Origin: Schoenoplectus triqueter
Lineage: Eukaryota; Streptophyta; Magnoliopsida; Poales; Cyperaceae
DNA: 64,000 bases
Reading direction: 5' to 3'
NCBI GenBank assembly: GCA_964058805.1
Contig: CAXKVV010002169.1
Span: 1-64,000, forward strand
The position numbers were made by a program, and so were the translations under genes. The notes under the pieces are model-generated. The model ran no database searches. It was not told the DNA's origin and saw only the letters and a program-made list of their open reading frames with translations. Shown one piece after another: positions 34,165 to 45,500 of this stretch (its first letter is position 1; each line of letters starts with the position of its first letter).

Positions 34165-37100
34165 AAGAGCCACCCACCAAGACGAGTCTTGAATGCTCGA
34201 AAGGCTTGTCTTGGTGCATTATTCCTTATTATTCATCATTTCATTTCTCATGACGTCTTCTCTTCTTCGGGTATTGTAGTTTTATCTCATGACGCCATTC
34301 CGCGTCGCCCCTTGAGTCATTATCATTCTTTCTACGAGGATCCTAGCGATTGGACTCCTCTCATCTCAGCCATCCGAGCGACTCCTGTCTACCCGCGAGG
34401 CGGCGGTTTATTCTTCAGGGATGATCAGCCTCATGACATCATACCCCTTCAGCCCTTAGGCGTTGCTTCTACAGCTCCTTTGACACATCTCCTGGGCAAG
34501 GAGATTATCGACGGGGAGGCTCACAGGTGGACTACTGCCCCCTTCATCACTCCCTTAGAGTGCCATGGATATCAGCTAGAGTGGACCCGGTATGTGCTCA
34601 TGCGGGAGGGGACTCTGCTTAGGCGAGCCGGGATATATGACTCGGTTTTCTTGTCGATGTTTCATTATCATATCGACACACCCTGGCTACGGGCCTTTTG
34701 TGAGCGGTGGAACTATTCCACCAACACTCTGTTCATTGACGATCGGGAGCTGACTCCGACCCTCCTGGAGATACAGCAGTTGACCGGGCTGCCGATCTTC
34801 GGCCATTTCTATGACGAGTTCGTGGTCTCACCCGCTGACTCGGGAGACTTCACTCGATTTCCGCCTTCTTTACAGAGGACTTATGAGATTTATTATCATC
34901 TACGGAGGGGGTATCCCGGAGTTCCGTTCAGACATTGGATCGCCTATTTCACCGATCGGGTCCACACTCGCCCTACGGGTCTGGCTTCCACCAGGGATCC
35001 ATTTGGTACAGGTCGGCTCGAGATCCATCACGACGGCCCTATCCCATCTCAGGATACCCTGTGTTCACATGATGTGGATCGGGAGACTTATTTGACAGCT
35101 TTCATCTCTTGGTGGATTTGCTATTTCTTGTTGCCTAGCTCTCCCGCATACACCATTCGGCCTTCGGTGTTCATTATGGCGAGCCTGATCGCGCGTGGCG
35201 ACAGGATTTCTTTGGCCGTGCCTGTACTGGCCAACATTTATAGGTGCCTTCGCGGTCTGACTTCATCTCGCAGTCCTTCACAGTGCCAGGAGCTGATCCC
35301 GTGGCATCTGATTAGCGGATGGCTCCATTTGCATTGGTCTGGCTCATATGATCCCGGCATGGCGGTCACGCTACGAGATCGTCTACCCATATTGAGTGAC
35401 TTAGCTGGGGTGCAGCCAGCTTCATTGACTCCGGAGGCTGCCCGTTATAGATTCTTCAGGAGTCGAGACCACCTGCGCTTCTCTCGAGACAGATCAGTGG
35501 CCCGTGGGGTAGCTAGGGTTGCTGACAGGATGGTGACTGACAGCAGGGTCCCCTCTTCTGACTCTTCTAGCATTCGAGCCAGGCCTATCGACTTGGAGTA
35601 CCTGATCAGCATTCGTCAGGGCTTTCTTCCTCTCAGATTGGGCGATTATATGTTCATCGAGCCCTATTCGCCACATCGATGCGCACATCAGTTTAGCTTG
35701 GATCAGGATATTCCAGCGCCTCTTTTCCGCCCTATATCTTTGGCGGCTGATTTGGAGGGTATCGGATGGTGCTACACTCACCTCTTCCGACTAGGCACGG
35801 GCACTTGCTATCAGATGGTATCCACCTCTAGGACTTCCACCTTCACGAGGCGTTATCAGCAGTGGTATTATGAGACCATTCGCTCTTATCAGTCATATAC
35901 CCCTCCGGTGGTCGTCCGGAGTACATGTCCGCGAGATGGCCAGCCTCTATTAGATGGCACCGTTTCGCGTGATCGCAGCCCTTTCCCGGCCATTGCTGCA
36001 GAGCCTGTCGACTTTCAGGGTTTAGACAGCCGGTTTTCTCATGTTCCTGTTAGGACCATTCTCACAGGTACATTTCATCATCCCTTTAGGTTATTTCTTT
36101 TCGATAATCTTCATCTCATTTCGACCAATTCTCTTTTGATTCAGAGCTGGCTTATGAGTATGATCACGCGGAGCCCGGGTTCTCGGTCCCTCATCCACGA
36201 GTAGTCGGCGTTCATTCTCAGCCACACGTCGAGCCACCGGCCCCAGCTACCATGGAGAGAGATCGAGATGGTGTCTTTCAGCCGTCTTCTCTATCTTCTT
36301 TTCCTTCTCCCACTCCGGGTGATTTTCTTTATTGACTTCGCCTATCCTTATTCGGGCGCACTTCATTTACATCTCTGATTAGGGTTTGTTTTTCAGCTCG
36401 TGGGACATCTCCTGTGGAGGCTACCCGAGACGACATCATAGCAGATCTATCGGCGCCTGCGAACACTGCTATTCCAGGGTTTTGCACCGACCTTGCCGTT
36501 ACAGGTTCGTGTGCTTCATTTAATACCTAGTTGCCAGCATGCACTAGTATATTCTTACATGTAGATTTTACAGGCCCTGAGGCCGATGACATGGCATCTC
36601 CTCACCGTTCGGAGTCTTTCTTTCACGACGGCCCTGCTTCACCGTCGATCTTATTGGTGCCTACCGGGGATGGTGACTCCTTTGATGTGGTTCTGGGGCC
36701 AGTGCTCACTCTTGCACGACCAGAGGAGGCTTCTTTAGAGCAGGGGAGTCCATTGGCTGTCGAGCCCGCAGGCGACGAGCCATTACTGATAGAGGGAGGA
36801 CCATCTCATGCTTCTTCATCTCCCGACGGGCAGCCTCTCATGGCCACAGATGGCAGAGTCTCGACTGAGCGGGTTGCAGTCGATTATGACTCGGAGTTGG
36901 ATGAGAGTTGGTTGGTGGAGCAGCTATTCCACAGCCCAGAGACGGAGGTTCCAGTTAGCGAGGGTCTCGCCGAGCCTCATGCTTCTTCCGGTACCTTATA
37001 TTTCCTTTATCATTTGCCCGCATTTCACTCTTCCATGTATTCATACTTTTATTTTATTTTGTAGCCGGGTCTAGTGCACCTGCAGGTCCTCCTGAGGCGA

Positions 37101-37843
37101 CTGATACCCCTGCCCCCGATTCAGTCCCGCCGGTCTCAGGCGACGAGGCGATAGGTTAGATCTTCTCTTCCCTCTATTTCTTTTTTTTTTTTTGTTATAA
37201 CAATTTGTCTAACCCATTTATTTTACTTGCAGATGTTTCATCGAGGGATGTGCAGCTCGCCTTGGCCGCGCTGGCGGATGCACTCCGGGATACCTTCTTC
37301 GGAGGCTATCCGCTGGATTTCGAGATCCTGGATTCTCTACCCAGTGGTTTCTCTTTTGACTGGTATGGGCTGATGCGGGATACCATCGCGCCAGCTCTAC
37401 TCATTGCACCTCGTCTCGAGAGCATTTTCATTTCCAGGAGGTGTGAGGAGCTGCTCAGGGCTTACCAGGATGCGAGCTTTTTCGTATATCAGCACGAGTT
37501 AGAGATTCATGAGCTGCGCAGGCATTTGGAGGCTGCTCGACTCCATTATCTTCAGCGGCTCTCTTCTTGTGCCACTCTCCGCTCTATGGGAGTCAGTGGT
37601 GGGCCCGCTCGACTGCTCGTGCAGGAGCTAGAGGACCACAGATCATCAGTAGAGGGCTTCTCTCGACATTTGGCGGGACGTCTCCCGGAGTTGCAGATTC
37701 ATTCGAGCGCCCGAGATAGTGCCTTCGCTCAGTTCTTGGACTTCGAGGCAGCTTCGGAGGAGGATAGGCACTCCCTCCATACTCATTTAGAGACTATTAG
37801 CACTGTGCTATTAGAGTTGGAGTCCCGCTTTTTGGGCCTATAG
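31895..37843 (+). CDS. antisense plant mobile domain (PMD) gene of element B, seven-exon model
   Basis: Predicted exons: 31895-32060, 34280-36067, 36145-36318, 36397-36504, 36574-36990, 37065-37154 and 37233-37843; 3,354 nt, 1,117 residues. All six introns are GT-AG and phase 1, so every internal exon is a multiple of three. Intron 1 is 2,219 nt and crosses the LTR boundary; the others are 69-78 nt. Exon 1 begins with an ATG in the LTR and encodes a basic peptide with DPKRRGE, a possible nuclear signal. Exon 2 holds the PMD (about residues 165-410; W199 of RWNYSTNTL, then LTGLPIFG and SWWICYFLLP). Exons 3-6 are disordered Pro/Ser/acidic linkers. Exon 7 is helical with a predicted coiled coil and ends FLGL. 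No stop interrupts the joined frame, whereas unspliced reading stops at 36204. The exon 2-7 model is strong; the exon 1 join rests on phase and conservation only. The function is unknown. Confidence 0.78.
34165..34279 (-). other. polypurine-like tract and intron 1 end of B
   Basis: AAGAGCCACCCACC directly right of the LTR is the complement of the polypurine-like GGTGGGTGGCTCTT. The plus strand ends in TCGGGTATTGTAG at 34279, the proposed acceptor of antisense intron 1. The open frame extends leftwards to the LTR edge, where TAA stops it. Confidence 0.5.
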
Positions 37844-39578
37844 ACTGCACTTTCATTTTTTCTTTCTCCTTTTCTTTTGCTATACTTGATATAGGATGCC
37901 TTGACATTTATCATTTGATCTCTTGTTGTGGATGATGCTTGCCTCTATTATTATCCCTTCATCGCTTCCTCTGCAGCGCGAGGAAAATATTTCATTCATT
38001 CACACTGTGCACCTCCAATCTTATTTGCAAAAGCGCTCTATTACAACTGCTTCATTCTTTCGCAGCGTCTAAACATAATAAAAGGAAAATCTTATAACAT
38101 CCTATTACATTCGTTCTCTACATCATTTCTCTTTATTTATGGCAATACAAAACTCAAGTAACCGTGGTATTTTACGGATACCGAACCTGTCTGTATTGAC
38201 CTCTAGGCCGGGTACAGAATAAACCCGTTTATCCCTTTATTACTGATGGATAAACTTACCAGTATCAATTGAATTATGGATGCAATTGATAACACCATTT
38301 TGTGGATGCTCCTTGTATATTTAATTGACATTTATTTGTGGAAGCTCACCCACTCTCCCCTCATTTGTGCACCGTTGCGTGCGGAAGTGGAAACTCACGT
38401 TCTCTCATCTCCACTCAATTTGTTTTGTAGGGGTACTACCCTCAAACATCCATCACGCATCCCTGCGAGACAGGCTTTCATCGGGTAGGTCCGCTCTCCA
38501 TGACCTGAGTCACTTCTTTAAGCGAATTACTTTATTTGACATTGAATGTCGGGCAAAAGCGTAAACCCTTAGTCTGACCCCTCCATGATCTATTTTGGGA
38601 TTAGAAACAGATCACCTCCTTGGGCGCGTGGTACTTTTGCGGATGAATGTACCCAACCTAGTTTTTTATATTTTAGCTACCCTCAAACATCCATCACGCA
38701 TCCCTGCGAGACAGGCTTTCATCGGGTAGGTCCGCTCTCCATGACCTGCGTCACTTCTTTAAGCGAGCCGCTTTGTTTAACATGGAATGTCGGGTACAAG
38801 CGTAAACCCTTAATCTGACCCCTCCATGATATGTCGTGGGATTATGACACACCATTTCTTCGGGCGTGTGGTGCTTTTACGGATGAATGCACCCAACCTG
38901 GCTTTGTATAACACTCATGGTGTCGGGGACAAAGGTGGCAACCCCTTATTGAAAAGATTTTATTATTATATTTTTTTTTATTATCATTTTTTATGAGTAG
39001 GAAAATAGGTTTTTATTGTTTTACATATATATTCTTTATTTTATTAGAAGAAGGCAGATTTTTGGTTATTAGTGATACATGTTACTAATAATACGAGAGT
39101 TATTTATTTATATGCCCTCAGAAGCGACTATTTACTAGCCACCAATTTGCTCGACCTATCTCTTGGCTTGCGCCGCGAGCGACCAATATGAGCAACTTTC
39201 GTCATTGGGCAACAGATGGTTTGAGGGACAAACTGCAAACCCTGCCCATTTTTGTGTTTATTCTGTATTAAATGGACAAACCCAGTGGTATTTGTATTGT
39301 GAGCCCAAACACCAAAGCTCTCGCCTTACATTCTCGCGCGGTTTTGGCGTTGAATTCTCTTATTCTATATTTTTTATTTTTATAGGGCTAAATGTGTTTG
39401 TGTGGTTTTGGATTTTTGGATGCATTCTATTTACAGATGCACAAGTAGGGTTTTGGGATTTTTATGCAAAAGTGGAGGTCAGACATGGGTTTGTGTTTCG
39501 TGCACGTGTGTGTAAACGAACACTTATTCCCTCCTTATTTATTTACAATATATACTACTCGATTGGCCCCGCTCCGGG
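37844..39578. other. spacer between convergent antisense gene and gag-pol of B
   Basis: Counterpart of 20335-22074. It holds the 240-bp tandem repeat (38439-38905) and an AT-rich stretch near 38950-39060. Short open frames here are not supported as genes. Confidence 0.7.
38439..38905. repeat. 240-bp tandem repeat of element B, two copies
   Basis: taccctcaaacatccatcac begins at 38439 and again at 38679. Each copy continues to a caacct-containing end (acccaacctagt and acccaacctggc). Homologous to 21011-21478 in A. Confidence 0.8.
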
Positions 39579-42500
39579 CTATGTGTAGTACTTCTTCAAA
39601 TATCGCCCATTAATCGGTGGCATGGGCCTTTCACCTTCATGGTCTATGAGTTGGTACGCGCCGCCCCCGTATACCTTCTCAATTACATATGGCCCTTCCC
39701 AGTTCGGGGAGAATTTTGGGCCGATGTGCCGGCCAATGATCGGCCTCTTAAGGACAAGAACAAGCTCCCCTTGTTGAAATGCCCTGACTCGCGCCATTTT
39801 ATCATATGCCCTTGCCATTTTTGCCTGATATATTTCAAGGTTCTGCTGGGCTATCAATCTCTTCTCGTCCATGGCGTCCAACTCGTCCAGTCTAAGTTGT
39901 TGGCATTCGTCCATGGTCATATCATTTTGCATAGCCACCCGCAATGACGGTAGTTCCACCTCAAGAGGGAGGACGGCTTCAACTCCAAAAGCCAGAGAAT
40001 ACGGGGTAGCTTGCGTAGGCGTTCGGTACGTAGTCCGATAAGCCCATAATGCCTCCTGTAGACGATTATCCCAGTCTCGTTGGTTGCCGTCTACGGTCTT
40101 CTTCATGATATTTATTAGAGTTTTGTTAAAGGCTTCGGCCAGGCCATTGGCTCTCGGGTTGTAAATGGACGAGAATCTCCAATCGATATTAAATTGCTCC
40201 GCCAGGGCATAGACTTTAGAGCTCTTGAAGGCTGTTCCATTATCAGATATTATTCGTTGTGGGGTACCGAATCGGTAAAGGATGTGCGTCTTAAAGAACT
40301 TAACCACATCGGATGCTTTAACTTCTTTAAGCGGGACGGCTTCAGCCCATTTTGTAAAGTAATCTGTCGCCGCCAGGATGAACCGGTGACCTCTCGACGT
40401 AGGAGGGTCTATGGGCCCCACTATATCTGTGCCCCACATATTAAATGGCCAGGATGCTACCGTGGGGTGCAACGGGTTTGGCGCTTGATGTATAAAAGGG
40501 CCATGTATCTGGCACATGCGGCACTTCCTTGCGTGCTCTTCACAATCAGCCACCATTGTGGGCCAATAATATCCCATTCGCTTAATCTTCAACTTCATTT
40601 TTGGCCCAGACTGATGTGCTCCGCATAGCCCGGAATGAACTTCTTTCATAACCTGCTTGGCTTCAGGCCCTGATACATATCTTAGCCACAACTGATCATA
40701 AGACCTACGGTATAGCGTATTGCCCACATATGCATACCGTAGTACCCGCTTTCTTAGTTGATCAGCTATCCTTTTATCCTTGGGGAGGGTGCCATGCCGG
40801 AAATATTCGATGAATGGTTGTCTCCAATCATCGTCTTCTTCAGTTATCATTGCTTCTTGGCATTCCATCTTTTCTGGTCCAGTGCCTTCATTATCCACAT
40901 TGTCTGTCGTCTGACACAATGAGAATGGCCTTCTATTGCGGACAATGATGTGGATTTCCGGCTCTGTTGGTTCACCCAGCTCCTTGGCGAGTTTGGCCAA
41001 CGCATCTGCTTCACCATTCACAGCCCTCGTGACCTTCTCGATGGACACGTACGGGATTTTCTTCATTAATTCCATGGCCTTCTGGTGATATTGTATTAGT
41101 TTCGGCTTTAAGACCTTGTATTCGCCGATTATTTGATTTATTATCAGCTGTGAATCCCCAAAGATACGCACGGCCTTGATTTTCAGCTCCAGTGATAGCT
41201 CTAGTCCGGCGATGAGTGCCTCATACTCTGCTTCATTATTTGTACATGGTTCAGTTAAAGCCAGAGAATGTCGTATTATCCCGCCTTCCGGGGTTACGAA
41301 GACTAGTCCTGCGCCAGCTCGCACAGTTGGGACTCCCGGGCCCGCGATCGGCTTGATTGAAGAAGCACCATCAAAGTACATCTCCCATATAGGACTTCCT
41401 TCTTCAACATGTAGAGATTCTTCATCAGGGAAGTCACATTTTAATGGGGAGTCATCTTGGATCGGGTGTGCAGCCAGGAAATCTGCTAGCGCCTGCCCCT
41501 TTATCGCCTTTTGCGGTGTATAGGTGATGTCGAACTCGGTAAGAATAATAGCCCACTTGGCCAGCCTCCCCGTTAGCATTGGCCGAGTCATCAGATATTT
41601 GAGAGGGTCCACCTTGGATATTAATATGATTTTGTGGGCTAGCATGTAATGCCTCAATTTCTTCACCGCGAAGATTAGGGCTAAACAATACTTCTCAATC
41701 GGTGAATACCCGTGTTCTGCCCCTACCATCATGCGACTTAAGTAATACAGCGCATTTTGATTACCATCCTGGTTTTCTTGTGCCAACAAAGCTCCCAAGG
41801 ATCCATCTAGGGCGGTCGTGTATAGAATGAGCTCCTTCCCGGGTATGGGCGCCGCCAATACTGGAGGGTTGAGTAGATATGCCTTGATTTCTTCAAAGGC
41901 TCGCTGGCACTCGCCATCCCATTTAAACGGGATATTCTTCTTAGTCAGCCGGGTGAAGGGTTGGATTTTACCCGATAGGTTGGCTATGAACCGCCTGATG
42001 TACGCCAATTGCCCTTGCAAAGATCGCAATTGTTTTAAATTCTTTGGCGGGGATAGTTCGGTTATTGCTTTGATCTTGCCTGGGTCTATCTCAATTCCCC
42101 TGTGGCGTACCACAAACCCCAGAAATTTACCAGATGATACCATGAATGCGCATTTCAACGGGTTTAGTTTGAGCGCATGTTCTCTCAGGCGGTTGAAAAC
42201 GACCTCTAGATATTGGAGGTGTTCTTCATATGACATGGCTTTGATGACTAGGTCGTCCACATAGCATTCTACTATTTTGTGGATCAGATCGTCGAATATT
42301 TTCGTCATCGCCCGCTGGTAGGTGGCTCCTGCATTTTTGAGCCCAAACGGCATGACTTTGTAACAATATATGCCAATCGGCGTGCGGAATGCCGTATGCC
42401 TCTCATCTTCTGGCGCCATCTTAATCTGATTATAGCCCGCGTAACCGTCCATGAAGGAGAAGACTTCATAGGAGGATGTGTGGTCGATTATGATTTCGGT

Positions 42501-45500
42501 TACTGGGAGCGGGAAATCATCCTTAGGGCACGCCTTGTTTAGGTCCCGAAAGTCTACGCAAATGCGGATTTGCCCATTTTTCTTTTTAACCGGGACAATG
42601 CTAGCCACCCATTCTGGCGTCTCTTCTTCCCGTATAAAGCCGGCGTCGATGAGTTTCTTTGTCTCCTCCACGACCTTCTCTTCGAGTTCTATTCTCATTC
42701 GCCTCGGCGCTTGTTTAATCGGCTTGAAGGTTGGATCAATTTTTAAGTAATGGACCGCCACGTTGGGATCTAATCCAGGCATCTCTTTATAACTCCAAGC
42801 GAAGCAGTCCATGTAGCTTTTAAGGAATATCTTCAACCTGTCAGCCACCTCTTTTGGTAACGACGCGCTTATGAAAGTTGGTCGTGGGTCTTCTTCTGTC
42901 CCCAAATTAATTTCAGCTAACTCATCGACCGTATTAGGCTCCTTTTCTAGCTGCTTTAAAGCATTTTTCAGGACCGGGGTATTGTCCTCTTCTGTTTCAT
43001 TATCTGGCATCTCAACAGAAGTCATGCAACAACTTTCTTCTATACGGTACTTGTTGAGAGACCCTTCAAAACATGCTGCGTCATCGCAGTCATACCCTAA
43101 TCCCCGGGTGTATTTTATTTTACCATCCAGGCCCAGGACTTTATTCTGGCCGCCATTCTAGAGTTCATCAAAGCGCTTGGCCTCGGCCTTGGATATGTCT
43201 CTCAGACATTTCGCCCTTTTTGCCAATTTGTATAGCTCCTTTCCAAAGGGATGAGATGCAGTGTCATCGCTCGTTGCATTCTCCGATTCTTGTTCTATCA
43301 CCCACTTTTTCCAAGTGTTGTGATCAGGGTTCTTCAGAGACTGGGTTGAATCGCTCTGATAGAAAATTATAGCCTTGTGGATGATAGTCTTCCCTTTGAG
43401 ACGCTCTACCTTTGCCGGCACAACAAAGGTCTTTAGGGTTTGGATGTGGTTCACCTCTCTTGGTATGAGGTCTTTGAAATGCCTTTCAGGAACCACAGTA
43501 ATCTCTAGCGCTGCCATCTCTTCTTCTATTTCAATATTCATGACTGAGTTGGAGCGGTAGATTTCCTTGATCGGCTTACGTCTCGCCACCTTAGGTTTAC
43601 TAGGTACGGGAGTGTGCGAGATCGTATAAGCCACCCCTTTGCCCTTGTTATTCAGGTTATGCGGAGCTGGGTCTTGTTGAAAGCTCTTCGGGAGTTGGAT
43701 CGTCCCGTTTCTGTGCCCTTCTTCTATTAGGTCTTTGAATACCCAGCATTCTTCAATTGTATGGCCCAATATGCGATGATAAGGGCAGAATTCGCCTTCG
43801 CCGGCTCTTTCTATGTCGGCGGGTCTCTTACAGACGGGAAGTGTTAATCCGTTCTTTAGGGCTTGTTCAAATATCCGAGCTGTCTTATTTCTCAGAAAAG
43901 AGTATGGTTTACTCTTCTTGACCTTGAGAGTTTGCATGACGGTCGGTTGCTTAGCTTTCGTTTCTTCCCCCTTTGATTCATCTACTATTACAATTACCCG
44001 TTTGCCGCCATCGGGTGCTTGTTTTTCGGGGGTCCCGGAACGGGGTTCGCTCGTCACTTCTTTGAGTAGCTCGGAGTTATAGATCGCGGTTTGCAGGTTT
44101 TCGATCATTATCATGATTTCATTGTGTTGCACCTTGATATCCTGCATCACTTCCCATTGTTCAGACACCTCTCTTCTATTATTTTCAACCTGGTGTCTTA
44201 TTTCATCGATCGCATTCCAGACGCGACCTTCGAAATTTTCCCGCCATGAGCGTTCTTCATTTATAGGCCTTGGCCTAACCGGGTTATCCCTTCCGCTACC
44301 GGGTCCCGTGTTGATCATATATGACTCCTCACTTTCATTATCTGTTTCAGGCCCTTTATATGGCTTCTTGAGGATGTGATAGATGATTTCTTCGTCAGAC
44401 TCCTCTTCCCAGGGTTGACGATCATGGCCAGACTCTTCTCCCGAGGTGGTATCGCCCGAGTCGTTGGAATCTTCGGAGTCTTCTCCCGAAGTTGCCTCTA
44501 TGATCTGAATTTGAGGGGTGTTGGCAGGCTTAAAATTGAAAATGACCTCCTCTTCAGAATCACTTGCATTTATTTCGCTCGGTTTTATTTGGGCCTTATA
44601 CGCAGCCACCTGTTTGAAGCGGAAGGTTGCTTCTTCACCCGACTTTCTTCCGGGTCTTCGGGCTTGAGCACCTCGGGGTTTGATATTAAATTTGACCTCT
44701 TCTTCTTCTCCAGATGAGGTATCAAATTTAGGGCCTTTATTGAAGGGTTTCTGACCTACTTTTGTCATTGGCCGGCTCGGCGCCACAGCGGATTTAGGCA
44801 GAAAATACTGGGCGTCATTGAACTTAATCTCATGCACCCCGAATGGTTTGACATCTCCGTCAATTCTCTTTTGCTTACCATTCTCGATATATTTCAGGCA
44901 CTGGTGCAGAGTAGAGGGTATGACCTGATTGCTGTGAAGCCACGGGCGACCCAGCAACGCCCGATAAGAGGTTTCAGCGTCAATGACATAGAATTTAGTA
45001 GGCGCTCTTAGGCTTCCGCATTGCAGGTTTAGGGTTATAGCTCCCAGGGCCTTTTGGGAGTTTTGATTGAAGCCATGAATAATCACCTTTTCATCAGATA
45101 GATTCTTCACATCTAAGGTGATGGTTTTCAGAGTTTTGAGCGGCATAATATTGATCGAAGACCCTGCGTCGACCAAGATGCGGCCAATCTTCTGCCCTCC
45201 GCAGTTTCCGGTGATGTATAGCGGGCGGTTGTGGTCAACGGTACCTATTAGGAGGTCGTCGTCTGTGAAATTTATACAGGCGGCCCGTTTGGCGGTGAAT
45301 AGGGCTTCTTGCATATTTTGCTCTATGAAGTATGACTTGTACTTCTCAGGATCTTGCAAGGCCTGAATTAGGACCTCCCTTAGGTCTTGTGACATCATCA
45401 ATGCGTCAAATATGCTTAATAGCGCTGGGATCTTACGCAGATGTGCCAACACATTATATTCTTCACCCGTCGACCGGGTCTTTTCTGGGTTCTTGCTTGG

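Noticed and set aside
36531..37064. stand-alone 177-codon and 212-codon (37205-37843) genes
   Set aside because: Each begins in a predicted intron and joins in phase to its neighbours; they are exons of the antisense PMD gene.
39579..43025. independent 1,148-codon pol gene in element B
   Set aside because: The equivalent codons in A continue from gag without a break; the separation is a TGG to TAG change.
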